64,000 nt of DNA from Sphingomonas brevis (GCF_023516505.1 NZ_JAMGBB010000001.1:2046001-2110000); one strand, 5' to 3'. Positions 26,699-36,078 are shown, numbered from the stretch's first letter. Translations and numbers: made by a program. The notes: generated from the sequence alone by a model not told the origin.

Positions 26699-27510
26699 CG
26701 AGGCCCTATGCCGAAGTGATCGGCGATCCCGTAGACCATAGCCTGTCGCCAGTGATCCACAGCTTCTGGCTCCAGGCATTGGGCATCGACGCGTCCTACT
26801 GCCGGCGCCGGGTGACCCGGGCCGAACTGCCTGCCTATCTCGCCGGCAAACGAGCCGATTCGGACTGGCGCGGATCCAACGTCACCATGCCATTGAAGCT
26901 TGACGCGGTAACGCTTGCGGATGGCGCATCCGACCGGGCGGTAGCGGCCGGGGCGGCAAACCTCCTGATGATGCGCGAAGGAAAGCTGGCAGCGGCCAAT
27001 ACCGACGTTGGAGCCATCGCCATCTTGCTAGTCCGTCTGCACGAGGCAAAGGCGAGAATGGGCAGCGTCACCTTGCTCGGCAATGGCGGCGCGGCGCGGG
27101 CGGCACTGGTCGCGCTGAAGCTGGTCGGGTTGGCCAACGTCCGGATCCAGGCCCGCGACGTTGCAGAGGCGATCAAGCTTGCGGTCGAATTCGGCCTCGA
27201 GGCGGAACCGGCAATCTTCACCGCGACGATCGTCAGCGACGGTCTGATCAACGCCACCCCGCTCGGCATGGCAGGACGCGACTGTCTCAATTGCGACCTC
27301 GACAATATGCCGGACCAGGGATGGGTATTCGATATGGTCTACGACCCGGCGGAGACGCCCCTGATCGCCGCGGCCAAGGCTCGTGGCCTTCAGACGGTGG
27401 ACGGTCTGCACATGCTGGTCGAACAGGCCGCGACCAGCTTCGAACTGCTGTTCGGGCAAAAGCCGCCGCGTGACCGCGATGGCGAACTCTGGCAATTGCT
27501 GCATCCATGA
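26695..27510 (+). CDS. aroE: Shikimate dehydrogenase
   Basis: This 271-residue NADPH-dependent enzyme reduces 3-dehydroshikimate in aromatic amino-acid synthesis. The shikimate-binding GDPVDHSLSPVIHSFWL, the catalytic lysine in NVTMPLK, and the nucleotide loop LLGNGGAARAAL are all visible, as is the C-terminal DGLHMLVEQA. The start overlaps the maf stop (ATGA) and its stop overlaps coaE, so the three genes are one coupled unit. Confidence 0.95.
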   Translation: MTRPYAEVIGDPVDHSLSPVIHSFWLQALGIDASYCRRRVTRAELPAYLAGKRADSDWRGSNVTMPLKLDAVTLADGASDRAVAAGAANLLMMREGKLAAANTDVGAIAILLVRLHEAKARMGSVTLLGNGGAARAALVALKLVGLANVRIQARDVAEAIKLAVEFGLEAEPAIFTATIVSDGLINATPLGMAGRDCLNCDLDNMPDQGWVFDMVYDPAETPLIAAAKARGLQTVDGLHMLVEQAATSFELLFGQKPPRDRDGELWQLLHP

Positions 27511-28100
27511 TCACCCTGGCCCTCACGGGATCGATCGGCATGGGCAAGTCGACGGTGGCGGCAATGTTTGCCGAGGCCGGCATTCCGACGTTCGACGCCG
27601 ACGAGGTGGTGCGGCGCCTGCAAGGACCGGGCGGGTTGCTGGTTCCGCTGATCGAGGCGCGCTTTCCCAACACCACACGCGATGGCGCGGTCGATCGCGA
27701 CGCTCTGTCGCTCGCAGTTCTCGGCGACCGGGACGAACTCGCTGCGCTGGAGGCTCTGGTGCATCCGGCGGTTCATCACGAGCGGACCAGGTTTATCGTC
27801 GAGCATGGCGATTCGCCGGCATTGCTGTTCGACATTCCATTGTTGTTCGAGACCGGCGGCGACGAGGCGTTCGACCAGGTGATCGTGGTCTCCGCGCCCC
27901 CCGCTCTCCAGCGCGAACGGGTGCTGGCAAGGCCGGGGATGACCGAGGAGAAGTTTGCACAGATTCTTGCCCGGCAGTTGCCCGACGAGGAAAAGAGGGA
28001 GCGTGCCGACTTTGTCGTCGACACATCGGGCACGCTGGATGAAACCCGCGCCCAGGTCCATAATATCCTGACTTGTCTCGGCCTGCCGACGGGTGTTTAA
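27507..28100 (+). CDS. coaE: Dephospho-CoA kinase
   Basis: This 197-residue P-loop kinase carries out the last step of coenzyme A synthesis. The ATP motif TGSIGMGKSTVAAMF is at residues ~6-20, with DADEVVRRL next and the substrate helix LEALVHPAVHHER. The internal DIPLLFETGGDEAFDQVIVV, given here in part as DIPLLFETGG, is characteristic. It starts on the aroE stop codon and is followed by dnaQ after 7 bases. Confidence 0.95.
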   Translation: MITLALTGSIGMGKSTVAAMFAEAGIPTFDADEVVRRLQGPGGLLVPLIEARFPNTTRDGAVDRDALSLAVLGDRDELAALEALVHPAVHHERTRFIVEHGDSPALLFDIPLLFETGGDEAFDQVIVVSAPPALQRERVLARPGMTEEKFAQILARQLPDEEKRERADFVVDTSGTLDETRAQVHNILTCLGLPTGV

Positions 28101-28107
28101 GGGTCTC

Positions 28108-28827
28108 ATGCGAGAAATTGTCTTCGATACGGAGACCACGGGTTTGTCGCCCGCGGGCGGCGACCGCATGGTCGAAATCGGCTGCATCGAAATGATCGGC
28201 CGAATCGAAACGGGGCGCTACTTCCATTGCTACTTCAATCCCGACCGGTCGATGCCTAGCGAGGCCGAGGCGGTCCATGGGCTGAGCGATATTTTCCTCT
28301 CGGACAAGCCGCGCTTTGCCGACAAGGCCGAGGAACTGCTCGAGTTCATCGGGGATTCGCCGCTGGTCGCGCACAACGCCAGTTTCGACTTCGGCTTCCT
28401 CAATCACGAACTGGAAAATTGCGGCCGCGCCGCCGTTTCAATGGCCCGGATGGTCGATACGCTGGTCCTTGCCCGCACCCGCCATCCCGGTGCGAAGCAC
28501 AGCCTCGACGCGCTATGCACGCGGTTCGGTGTAGATCGCTCGCAACGCGTCAAGCATGGCGCCTTGCTCGACGCCCAGCTACTCGCCCAGGTCTATATCG
28601 AGCTCACTGGCGGCCGGCAGATCGGCCTCGGCCTGGTCGCCTCGGCGCCGGAAGAGGATTCCGCCGCGCTGGAGTTGGCCGAATCTGTCACGCGCACGGT
28701 TCGCCCGCCGCGACCGCACGCCGCCGGTCCGGACGAGGTCGCGCGCCATCGGGCGTTCCTGGTCAAGATTGTCAGTCCCTTGTGGGATCGTTTCCTCGCT
28801 CCCACTTCGGAACGTGGTGCCGCCTGA
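28108..28827 (+). CDS. dnaQ: DNA polymerase III subunit epsilon (proofreading exonuclease)
   Basis: This 239-residue DEDDh exonuclease has VFDTETTGL (ExoI, D and E), HNASFDFGFLNHEL (ExoII) and HSLDALCTRFGV ... HGALLDAQLLAQVY (ExoIII with the catalytic His). It corrects replication errors as part of the Pol III core. ATG at 28108 is used in preference to a GTG five codons earlier. The C-terminal ~55 residues would bind the alpha subunit. It closes the maf-aroE-coaE-dnaQ group. Confidence 0.95.
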   Translation: MREIVFDTETTGLSPAGGDRMVEIGCIEMIGRIETGRYFHCYFNPDRSMPSEAEAVHGLSDIFLSDKPRFADKAEELLEFIGDSPLVAHNASFDFGFLNHELENCGRAAVSMARMVDTLVLARTRHPGAKHSLDALCTRFGVDRSQRVKHGALLDAQLLAQVYIELTGGRQIGLGLVASAPEEDSAALELAESVTRTVRPPRPHAAGPDEVARHRAFLVKIVSPLWDRFLAPTSERGAA

Positions 28828-28871
28828 TTCCATTGGGCCTGTGCCGCGTTGGAGTTGAAAGGAGAGCGAAA

Positions 28872-29441
28872 ATGGACATTCGGGTCGCGGGTCATCAGGT
28901 CGCTACCGGAGAGTCGCTGCGTTCCCATGTCTCCGACCGGCTGTCGGCAATGGCCGACCGCTATTTTTCCCGCGCGGTCGCCGCCAATGTGACGTTCGGC
29001 CGCGGACCCTATGAGGATTTCACCTGCGACATCGTCGCCCCGGTCAACCAGGGCGTGGTGCTGAAATCGTCCAATCGCGCCAACGATGCTCACGTCGCCT
29101 TCGACGGCGCCGCCGACAAGATCGAGCGCCAGCTAAAGCGCTACATGGACCGGCTTCGCGAGCGGCGCGGCGAGGCTGACGGCGACATCATCGAGGAGAG
29201 TGCCGCCTATACGGTGTTCGCCGCGCCCGCGGACGAGGAAGAACCCATCCCTCCCGCTCCGGCGATTGTCGCCGAAACAAAGGTCGATATCCCCGAAGCC
29301 AGCGTGTCCGACGCGGTGATGATGCTGGATCTTCGCAACACCAACGCGCTGATGTTCCGCAATCCCAACAGCGGTCAGTACAACATGGTCTATCGCCGGG
29401 ATGATGGAACCATCGGCTGGGTCGAACCTTCGTCGAAGTGA
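28872..29441 (+). CDS. hpf: Ribosome hibernation-promoting factor, long form
   Basis: This 189-residue protein has the N-terminal S30AE fold (MDIRVAGHQVATGESLRSHV ... DRLRERR, ~1-100), which blocks the decoding site. An acidic, proline-rich linker follows (DEEEPIPPAP), and then the C-terminal dimerisation domain (DAVMMLDLRNTNALMFRNP). The long form makes 100S ribosome dimers by itself in stationary phase. ATG at 28872 has AAAGGAG at good spacing. ptsN follows 75 bases downstream, a pairing often seen after rpoN, but no rpoN is present here. Confidence 0.93.
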   Translation: MDIRVAGHQVATGESLRSHVSDRLSAMADRYFSRAVAANVTFGRGPYEDFTCDIVAPVNQGVVLKSSNRANDAHVAFDGAADKIERQLKRYMDRLRERRGEADGDIIEESAAYTVFAAPADEEEPIPPAPAIVAETKVDIPEASVSDAVMMLDLRNTNALMFRNPNSGQYNMVYRRDDGTIGWVEPSSK

Positions 29442-29516
29442 CAAGGGCTGCGCGTCCGGCTAACGGCGCGACAAACCCTTGTTCGCGCGTAACCGCCAGT
29501 CCTGGATGATTTTGCA

Positions 29517-29981
29517 ATGCAGCTTTCCCAGTTTCTCGATTTTGATGCGATCCGCGTCGACCTGGCCGCTGGCAACAAGCGCCAGCTGTTGAACCAGTTG
29601 GCGCAGATTGCCGCCGCACGCTTGTCGCTCGATCCGTCGCTGATCGCCGACGCCATTGCCGACCGCGAGCGACTCGGCTCGACCGGCTTTGGCGGCGGGG
29701 TGGCATTCCCGCATGGCAAGCTGGCCGAACTCGACCGCGTCTATGCGCTGGTCGTCAGGCTGGCGGCGCCGATCGACTATAAAGCGATCGATGGAGCGCC
29801 GGTCGATCTCGTCTTCCTGCTGCTGTCGCCGCCCGACGCGGGCGCCGAACATCTAAAGGCGCTGGCGGCGGTCAGCCGGCTGATGCGTCATGCTGGAATC
29901 GTCGAGAAATTGCGCGGCGCCCGGTCGCGCGATGCAATGGCCGCGGTGCTGATGGGTGCTGAGGAACGCGATGCCGCCTGA
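29517..29981 (+). CDS. ptsN: Nitrogen-PTS EIIA protein PtsN
   Basis: This 154-residue regulatory phosphocarrier (EIIA-Ntr) has its phosphoacceptor histidine at H66 in GGGVAFPHGK. It usually relays nitrogen or carbon status and regulates K+ channels or kinases by binding, not by moving sugar. The family core VDLVFLLLSPPDAGAEHLKAL is present. No ptsP or ptsO partner is in the window. Its stop overlaps the following thioesterase gene. Confidence 0.93.
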   Translation: MQLSQFLDFDAIRVDLAAGNKRQLLNQLAQIAAARLSLDPSLIADAIADRERLGSTGFGGGVAFPHGKLAELDRVYALVVRLAAPIDYKAIDGAPVDLVFLLLSPPDAGAEHLKALAAVSRLMRHAGIVEKLRGARSRDAMAAVLMGAEERDAA

Positions 29982-30432
29982 ACGGCTGTCGGGGGAGGAC
30001 GCGCATCTCAGGGCGCTCGAAGCCCTCTATGCCTCCGCCCCGGTCAACGATCTGTTCGAATCCCGGCTGACCTTGCCGGAAGCCGGCCGAAGCGAGATTC
30101 GCTTCAATGTCGCGCCCGATACATTTCACGCGGCGGGTGCGGCTCACGGAACACTCTATTTCAAGATGCTCGATGACGCGGCCTTCTATGCCGCCAATGG
30201 CCTGGTCAGCGACCGCTTCCTGCTGACGACCGCATTCAATCTCCACTTCACCAAGCCGATGCGCGAGGGGGAAGCTCGGGCCGAGGGGCGCTGGGTTTCC
30301 GGCAAGCGGAGGGTGTTTGTCGCCGAGGCGCGAATTGTCGATTGCGAGGGCGAGGAGTGTGCCCGCGGGACTGGCACCTTCATGCGCTCACACATCGCCC
30401 TTTCCGGGCTCGACGGCTATCGCGCCGGCTGA
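29971..30432 (+). CDS. PaaI-type hotdog thioesterase
   Basis: This 153-residue single hotdog-fold protein most likely hydrolyses an acyl-CoA. The signature HAAGAAHGTLYFKMLDDAAFYAAN carries the helix with the catalytic Asp, and LTTAFNLHFTKPMREGEARAEG follows; the first is given here as HGTLYFKMLDDAAFYAAN. The natural substrate cannot be told. ATG at 29971 with GAGGAA just upstream overlaps the ptsN stop; the longer frame from 29956 is less likely. Its stop overlaps the DUF1491 gene. Confidence 0.85.
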   Translation: MPPERLSGEDAHLRALEALYASAPVNDLFESRLTLPEAGRSEIRFNVAPDTFHAAGAAHGTLYFKMLDDAAFYAANGLVSDRFLLTTAFNLHFTKPMREGEARAEGRWVSGKRRVFVAEARIVDCEGEECARGTGTFMRSHIALSGLDGYRAG

Positions 30433-30773
30433 TGGCTGAACGCCTCCCGGCCCAGCTCGAGGCGGCCGCGCTGGTTCGCCGGGCCGAAGCCGAGGGTGGC
30501 TTTGGAACCATTCTTAAGCGGGGCGACAACGACCGTGGAGCGCTGATTCTGCTAATCGCTCGTCGGGGCAATCATTCGGCCTGCCTCGAACGTACGCTGG
30601 CAACAAACGGTGAATATCGCTGGCAAATTGTCGGTCCGGCGGAAGGGGCGGACGCCTCGGCGTTGGCGGATTGGAGCCAAAAACGCGTTCGTTTCGATGA
30701 AGATTTATGGTTAATTGAACTGGACATCCCGCACCCGGAACGGTTCATCGCTGAAACGACCTCTCAGGGTTGA
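30432..30773 (+). CDS. DUF1491 family protein
   Basis: This 113-residue protein of unknown role is confined largely to alphaproteobacteria. The family shape is clear: LEAAALVRRAEAEGGFGTIL, KRGDNDRGALILLIARRG, and WSQKRVRFDEDLWLIELD. There is no signal peptide or membrane segment. The start is one base inside the thioesterase stop codon, so it is translationally coupled to that gene, which is the only functional hint. Confidence 0.87.
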   Translation: MAERLPAQLEAAALVRRAEAEGGFGTILKRGDNDRGALILLIARRGNHSACLERTLATNGEYRWQIVGPAEGADASALADWSQKRVRFDEDLWLIELDIPHPERFIAETTSQG

Positions 30774-30943
30774 CCCTAGGGAACCAATCCTAAATCAGGG
30801 CTTCCGATACCAATGCGGGGGGCACCCGCTTGCCGGTGAGTTGAACCGGACTGAGGTGCCACGCAGTCGGGGAATCACCCTCGGCAAGCATGCCCCCGGG
30901 CAGCTCGCCGAACGGCCGGTTCACCGCCCAAGTGATAGTCTGC

Positions 30944-31585
30944 ATGTTTGTGCCTTTTCGTTCCACCTTCCTGGTGATTGCCGCGCTGACCGGTTCTTCG
31001 GTCGCGCCGGCGCAAGTTAACCCAAATGCGGCGCCGATGCCTGCCGCGGAATGGACTCCGCTCCCGGACGCCCCGGTCGAGCAGCTACTTCAGCAAAATG
31101 TCGATCCGTTGGCTCCGGCGCCTGAAGCCGAGTCCGCGACGGTTCAGTCCCCGGACGATACGATCGAACCCGGAGAGACGCTGGCAGAAACCGTGGCCAA
31201 GTTGCGTAGCAGCGATCCTGGCAGCCGCGAGCTCGAATGCCTCGCCGGCGCCATCTATTTCGAATCCAAGAGCGAAAGCCTGTCCGGCCAGCTTGCTGTC
31301 GGCCATGTCATCGCTAACCGCGCCGCCTCCGGCCGCTTCCCGTCAAGCTATTGCGGCGTGGTCTATCAGCGCAGCCAGTTCAGCTTCGTCCGCGGCCATT
31401 CGATGCCGTATATTCCGCGCGCCAGCCAGGATTGGAAAGATGCGGTGGCGATCGCCAAGATCGTCGACGAGAAGCTGCATCCCTCGCCGATGGGAAAGGC
31501 GCTGTTTTTCCACGCTCGCCGCGTGTCGCCGGGCTGGCGTATGTCGCGGGTCGGCACGCTCGGCAATCACATCTTCTATCGTTGA
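30944..31585 (+). CDS. Cell wall hydrolase, SleB family
   Basis: This 213-residue exported protein has an N-terminal signal (~1-24), an acidic, proline-rich low-complexity region (~30-75), and a C-terminal SleB/Hydrolase_2 domain (~95-213). The domain shows ECLAGAIYFESKSE with the catalytic glutamate, QLAVGHVIANRAASGRFP and SYCGVVYQRSQFSFV. It probably cleaves peptidoglycan glycan strands in the periplasm. ATG at 30944 gives the best signal peptide, and no strong Shine-Dalgarno sequence was seen. A terminator follows 20 bases after the stop. Confidence 0.88.
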   Translation: MFVPFRSTFLVIAALTGSSVAPAQVNPNAAPMPAAEWTPLPDAPVEQLLQQNVDPLAPAPEAESATVQSPDDTIEPGETLAETVAKLRSSDPGSRELECLAGAIYFESKSESLSGQLAVGHVIANRAASGRFPSSYCGVVYQRSQFSFVRGHSMPYIPRASQDWKDAVAIAKIVDEKLHPSPMGKALFFHARRVSPGWRMSRVGTLGNHIFYR

Positions 31586-31604
31586 TCGATCGTTCGTAAA
31601 CTAA

Positions 31605-31632
31605 GAGGCCGCCTTTCCGGCGGTCTCTTTTT
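31605..31632 (+). terminator. Intrinsic terminator after sleB-type gene
   Basis: GAGGCCGCC (31605-31613) pairs with GGCGGTCTC (31619-31627) across TTTCC, with one G-T wobble, followed by TTTTT. This is a strong Rho-independent terminator in the plus direction. Confidence 0.9.
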
Positions 31633-31648
31633 GTTCTAACTCGTTGCC

Positions 31649-32134
31649 ATGGCTTCGAGTCCGATTCCCGATTGCTTCATCGATGGCCCGCCGATCGCGG
31701 CGGAGGTTGCGCGCGGCGTTACTCGGCTGTTCTGCCGCCACGAACTGTTCGCGATGTGCGAAGTGCCCCTGCCCAACGGACGTCGCGCCGACCTGATGGC
31801 GATTGGGCCCAAGGGCGAGCTGACGATCGTCGAAATCAAGGTCAGCAAGGCGGACTTGCTGGGCGACCAGAAGTGGACCGATTATCTCGACTATTGCGAC
31901 CGCTTCTTCTGGGCGGTGCCTCACGAACTCGCGCATTATCTGGAACAGGAACGGTTCCTGCCGGGCGATGCCGGACTGCTGATTGCCGACCGATATGATG
32001 CGGCGGTAATGCGGGAGCCGTCGACCCGGTTGCTGGCGCCGGCACGGCGCAAGGCAGAGACGCTGCGCTTTGCCCGCCGCGCCGCCCGGCGGCTATCGGC
32101 CCAGATCGATCCGTCGCTGGGCGACGCCTTCTAG
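31649..32134 (+). CDS. mmcB: MmcB family DNA repair protein
   Basis: This 161-residue PD-(D/E)xK-type protein has the nuclease-like core RRADLMAIGPKGELTIVEIK, where D and ExK form the presumed metal site, then KADLLGDQKWTDYLDYCDRFFWAVP. In Caulobacter the homologue helps translesion synthesis and response to DNA damage, depending on ImuB/DnaE2. No LexA-like operator was evident upstream. It converges on the ankyrin gene, overlapping by four bases. Confidence 0.88.
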   Translation: MASSPIPDCFIDGPPIAAEVARGVTRLFCRHELFAMCEVPLPNGRRADLMAIGPKGELTIVEIKVSKADLLGDQKWTDYLDYCDRFFWAVPHELAHYLEQERFLPGDAGLLIADRYDAAVMREPSTRLLAPARRKAETLRFARRAARRLSAQIDPSLGDAF

Positions 32135-32739
32135 TTGATCGACGGTCCGGCGACTTGCTTCCTGGTCGATTTGACCGTCTCAATCAGTTTCAGCAGCTGG
32201 GGATTGCGAGTGTCGCGTTTTGCATAGTCGCGCGCGGTATAGCCGGCGGCATGATCGGCCTTGTCCGGATTGGCCCCCGCTTGGAGAAGCAGTTGGACCA
32301 GGTGCGGCTGGCGCTGCTGGACCGCAATGATCAGTGCAGTTTCCCCACGCCGGTTGGTGGCGTCAGGCCGGGCACCTCTCGCCAGCATTTCCCTGGCGCC
32401 TTCCTCGAAGCCCACACGGGCCGCAATGATCAGGGATGTATCGCCCTGATTATCGCCGATGTTGGGATCAGCGCCCTTGGTCAGCAGAAAGGCGACCCAG
32501 GTGATGTCACGGCGCTTCGTGACGATGTGCAGCGCCGTGTCGCCCTTGTAGCCACGATAGGTGGCAACCCTGGAACCCGGTTCGTTGAGAAATGGCAGCG
32601 CCTTGCCGACATCGCCATCATCGATCGCCTTCAAGAAGCTCTCGCCCTCGGACCCGTTCATCAAATCCTGCGCCGCCGCCGGAAGTGGTGCGGCAAGCAA
32701 TGCCAAAGCCAGTCCTGCCTTTACCCACCCCGACTTCAT
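32131..32739 (-). CDS. Exported ankyrin-repeat protein
   Basis: This 202-residue protein has a signal peptide (~1-23, [15 protein letters not shown]). About four ankyrin repeats follow at ~60-185: [63 protein letters not shown] (each abbreviated: [24 protein letters not shown]), and a degenerate AGYTARDYA. Periplasmic ankyrin proteins of this sort are common in sphingomonads; the partner is unknown. It is divergent from ycgN with a 62-base gap. Confidence 0.85.
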   Translation of the reverse strand: MKSGWVKAGLALALLAAPLPAAAQDLMNGSEGESFLKAIDDGDVGKALPFLNEPGSRVATYRGYKGDTALHIVTKRRDITWVAFLLTKGADPNIGDNQGDTSLIIAARVGFEEGAREMLARGARPDATNRRGETALIIAVQQRQPHLVQLLLQAGANPDKADHAAGYTARDYAKRDTRNPQLLKLIETVKSTRKQVAGPSIN

Positions 32740-32801
32740 TTCATTCCCCTTGCGCTTGCGCCTTGATCTGGCCGCCTTGGCGGACCAAGTCTGAGTTGAG
32801 C

Positions 32802-33239
32802 ATGAATAGCGGAAAAGCCTTTTGGGAAAAGCCTTTGTCGTCGCTGGACCGCGGCGAGTGGGAGGCGCTGTGTGATGGCTGCGGGCGTTGCTGCCTGCAC
32901 AAGCTCGAGGATGACGAGACGGGCGAGCTGTTTCCGACCAACGTCGCCTGCAAATTGCTCGACCGTCGGGCCGGCCAATGCACCGACTATCCCAATCGCA
33001 AGAAGCTGGTCGAAGATTGCGTAAAACTCGACCCGGCCAAGCTCGACGAACTTGAATGGCTGCCGACGACCTGCGCCTACCGGCTGCGCTGGGAAGGGAA
33101 GCCGCTGCCGGACTGGCACTATCTGATTTCCGGCAGCCGGGAGTCGGTGCATGAGGCAGGCCAGTCGACCCGCGGCTGGACGGTCAGCGAAGTCGATGCC
33201 GGCGATCTGGAATGGCATCTTGTCGACCGCCCGCTCTGA
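32802..33239 (+). CDS. YcgN family cysteine-cluster protein (UPF0260)
   Basis: This 145-residue protein has a conserved cysteine cluster: [12 protein letters not shown] near residue 25, [15 protein letters not shown] (part) and VEDCVKL, then TTCAYRL. The family may bind a metal or iron-sulfur cluster, and its function is unproven. The pattern [16 protein letters not shown] near the C-terminus is also family-typical. It overlaps the start of the YgjP-type peptidase gene, so the two are probably coupled. Confidence 0.87.
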   Translation: MNSGKAFWEKPLSSLDRGEWEALCDGCGRCCLHKLEDDETGELFPTNVACKLLDRRAGQCTDYPNRKKLVEDCVKLDPAKLDELEWLPTTCAYRLRWEGKPLPDWHYLISGSRESVHEAGQSTRGWTVSEVDAGDLEWHLVDRPL

Positions 33240-33933
33240 ATCCCTGACCGTACCGGAACTGCCCTGGCCAATTGAGCTTCGCCCGCATCCGCGCGCCCGT
33301 GCCATGAGGCTGCGGCTCGACGAGGCGCGCGAAAAGCTGCTTCTGACACACCCCCGCCGGATGAGCCGCAAGACCGCGCTGGATTGGGCCCGGGGCCAGC
33401 GCGATTGGGTGCAGGAACAGCTGACCCGCCTTCAGCCGGGTGAACCCTTTGTCCCGGGCGCCGAAATTCCATTCGAAGGCCGCAGCATATTGCTGCACTG
33501 GCAACCCAGCCTTTCGCGAACCCCGATACTGTCCGCCGACGTCCTGGCGTGCGGCGGCCCGCAAGATGCGTTTGCGGCAAGGATCGAACGCTTCTTGCGC
33601 GGCGAAGCGCGGCGCTTGCTGAGCGACCTAACGGCCGAGATCGCCCGCGCCGCGGGAGTCGATGTGAGATCGGTCGCAGTCGGCGACGCATCGAGCCGGT
33701 GGGGAAGCTGCTCGTCCAATGGGTCGATCCGCTACAATTGGCGTCTGGTCCTGGCCCCGCCGCACCTGTTGCGCTGGGTCGTGGCGCACGAGGTCGCTCA
33801 CCGCCGCCACATGGACCATGGCCCGGCCTTCCGGACGCTGGAGGCCTGCCTTTACGGAGGTGACGTTCCCGCCGCTCGGGCGGAATTGCGCGCGCTAGGG
33901 CCGCGGCTGAAGCGGGTCGGGCGGCGGCTCTGA
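33220..33933 (+). CDS. YgjP-type M48-like metallopeptidase (DUF45)
   Basis: This ~237-residue zinc-peptidase-like protein has the metal-binding HExxH as [18 protein letters not shown], the [21 protein letters not shown] family strand ([17 protein letters not shown]), and [18 protein letters not shown] near the N-terminus. Whether it cleaves protein is unknown. The start is uncertain: I took TTG at 33220 because GGAA lies 7 bases upstream and the length fits. An ATG at 33196 would add 8 residues. Both lie inside ycgN. Its last 39 bases overlap the convergent PBP gene. Confidence 0.82.
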   Translation: MSTARSESLTVPELPWPIELRPHPRARAMRLRLDEAREKLLLTHPRRMSRKTALDWARGQRDWVQEQLTRLQPGEPFVPGAEIPFEGRSILLHWQPSLSRTPILSADVLACGGPQDAFAARIERFLRGEARRLLSDLTAEIARAAGVDVRSVAVGDASSRWGSCSSNGSIRYNWRLVLAPPHLLRWVVAHEVAHRRHMDHGPAFRTLEACLYGGDVPAARAELRALGPRLKRVGRRL

Positions 33934-35994
33934 CGGTTGCTGTTGGGGTAGCTGTTGTCGTGGCGGTGCCGCGCGCGGCGGCGGGGGCCGGTTCTCTGGA
34001 TTGCGCTTCAGCACCTCGTCCAGCCATTGCTGGTCGACCTGGCTACCATCCTGGGGCCGCTGCTGCTCCGGGGCGAGCGGGTCCGGCTGCTGGGTGGCGA
34101 TCGGGTTGCCGTCGGCATCGACCAGCGGGGCCGACTCTTCCATGTTGAAGCCCCACGCTTCCTCGTCAGGCTCAAGCTGCCAATCCGGCATTGGCGCCTG
34201 GGTCTCAAACTGTTCGACCGGCCGTTTGGCCACCGCCTCCTTCATGAACGCGGCGAAGGCCCTTGCCGGCGCGGTGCCGCCCTGAAGCCCGGCAACCGTC
34301 CTGGCATCGTCCCGGCCCATCCAGACACCAGTCGTAAGCCCGCTCGAAAAACCGATGAACCAGCCGTCCTTGTTGGACGAGGTCGTACCGGTCTTGCCCG
34401 CCACCGGCCGCCCGATCTGGGCGGCGCGGCCGGTACCCGACAGAACCGCCGATTGCAGCAGGTCGGTCATTTCCGCCGCGACCCATGGCGCCACCAGCAC
34501 TCGCTGCTCGTTCGACTGATATTGGTAGAGCAGGCGGCCATCGGCGGTGACCACCTTTTTGACCGCGTAGGGGACGACGCTGATGCCGCGGTTCTGGACC
34601 GACGCGAAAGCCCGGGTCATGTCGATCAGCCGCACGTCGCTGGTTCCAAGGACCATCGACGGGAAGGTCGATATCCTGCCCGAGATGCCGAACCGGTGGG
34701 CCATGTCGGCGATCGTCCCGAAGCCGAGCGAATCGCCGATCTGGGCGCTGATCGTATTGATCGAACGGGAAAAGGCTTCGCGTAAGGAGACCGGCCCGGC
34801 AAAGGTCCGCGTGGAATTGCGCGGAGTCCAGCCATCGATCGTCACCGGCTTGTCGACCACCATGTCGCTCGGCTTCATCCCCGATTCGAGCGCGGCGAGA
34901 TAAACGAACAGCTTGAAAGACGAACCGGGTTGCCGCTCGGCCTGGGTCGCCCGGTTGTAGATAGAATCGACATAGTTGCGGCCGCCGACCATCGCCCGGA
35001 CCGCGCCGTCGCGATCCATCGCCACCAGCGCGCCCTGGGCTCCCGGCGGGCTGTAGCCGTTGATCGCCCGGTCGGCGGCGGCCTGCATCGCCGGATCGAG
35101 CGTGGTGTAGACATCAATCGGCTCGCTGGTCTCGTCGATCAGCGTATCGAGTTGCGGCAGGGTCCAATCGGTGAAGTAGCGGACGCTGTTCTGCTTGGCG
35201 GCCGGCTGTACCTTGACCTCGGCCGGATGGGCAGCGACCGCCTCGCCCGCTGGCAGGAAACCATTTTCGACCATCGAGTTCAGGACCACGCTCGCCCGGC
35301 CGCGAGCGGCTTCGACGTCGGCGGTGGGCGAATAGTTGGAAGGCGCCTTGACCAGGCCGGCGACAATCGCCGCCTCGCCGAGGTTCAGTCGCTCGGCGCC
35401 ATGGCCGAAGAAAGTCCTGCTGGCCGCATCGATCCCATAAGCGCCGCCGCCGAAGTAGACCCGGTTGAGGTACAGCTCGAGGATCTGGTTTTTGGTGAAT
35501 TTGCGCTCCAGCGCCAGCGCCAGCACCGCTTCCTTGACCTTGCGGCCGAAGGTCCGGCTGTTGGTCAGAAAGATGTTTCGGGCCAGTTGCTGGGTGATGG
35601 TCGATCCGCCCTGGCGCCAGCGTCCGCTGTCCAGCCGGACCTTGAACGATCGGGCAACGCCGATCGGATCGACCCCGATATGGCTACGGAACCGCTTGTC
35701 CTCCACCGCGATCATCGCCGCGCGCATCGTCGGCGGGATTTCGTCATAGGCCAGCCAGCGGCCGAAGCTGGGACCAAGCGACACCAGCAAGCTGCCGTCG
35801 GAGGCGCGGACCCGGATCATCTGACCGAGGTCGGATCGCTTGCTGAGCTGATCGTAGTTGGGCAGCTGGGTCATGGCGACCGCAACGGCGACGACGAGGC
35901 CGATCAGCCCGAGAAGGCAGATGGCGGCGCCCCATTTCAGGGCCGCGACGAACATTCCCTTGACGCGGGACGGGGAGGAAGAGGCCATTGGCAT
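33895..35994 (-). CDS. Class A penicillin-binding protein (PBP1A family)
   Basis: This 699-residue bifunctional peptidoglycan synthase is anchored by one membrane helix (~20-41). The glycosyltransferase domain (~75-245) shows the catalytic Glu in EDKRFRSHIG (E98) and GGSTITQQLARN. The transpeptidase shows S358-S-F-K361, S411-I-N413 and K534-T-G. The C-terminus is a Pro/Gln-rich tail (~655-699). ATG at 35994 follows AGGAACTCA, and the longer frame to 36063 lacks a Shine-Dalgarno sequence. Its 3' end overlaps the YgjP-type gene by 39 bases. Confidence 0.93.
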   Translation of the reverse strand: MPMASSSPSRVKGMFVAALKWGAAICLLGLIGLVVAVAVAMTQLPNYDQLSKRSDLGQMIRVRASDGSLLVSLGPSFGRWLAYDEIPPTMRAAMIAVEDKRFRSHIGVDPIGVARSFKVRLDSGRWRQGGSTITQQLARNIFLTNSRTFGRKVKEAVLALALERKFTKNQILELYLNRVYFGGGAYGIDAASRTFFGHGAERLNLGEAAIVAGLVKAPSNYSPTADVEAARGRASVVLNSMVENGFLPAGEAVAAHPAEVKVQPAAKQNSVRYFTDWTLPQLDTLIDETSEPIDVYTTLDPAMQAAADRAINGYSPPGAQGALVAMDRDGAVRAMVGGRNYVDSIYNRATQAERQPGSSFKLFVYLAALESGMKPSDMVVDKPVTIDGWTPRNSTRTFAGPVSLREAFSRSINTISAQIGDSLGFGTIADMAHRFGISGRISTFPSMVLGTSDVRLIDMTRAFASVQNRGISVVPYAVKKVVTADGRLLYQYQSNEQRVLVAPWVAAEMTDLLQSAVLSGTGRAAQIGRPVAGKTGTTSSNKDGWFIGFSSGLTTGVWMGRDDARTVAGLQGGTAPARAFAAFMKEAVAKRPVEQFETQAPMPDWQLEPDEEAWGFNMEESAPLVDADGNPIATQQPDPLAPEQQRPQDGSQVDQQWLDEVLKRNPENRPPPPRAAPPRQQLPQQQPSEPPPDPLQPRP

Positions 35995-36078
35995 TGAGTT
36001 CCTATTGGCTTCCTTTGGTTCCGACAAGCTTGCCCGGCCGACGTCGGCGTCATCTCTCCGCAATGAAGGATGAAAGCG

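Noticed and set aside
29441-29482. Imperfect hairpin ACAAGGG/CCCTTGT between hpf and ptsN
   Set aside because: No U-tract and a mismatched interior; could not be separated from chance in GC-rich sequence.
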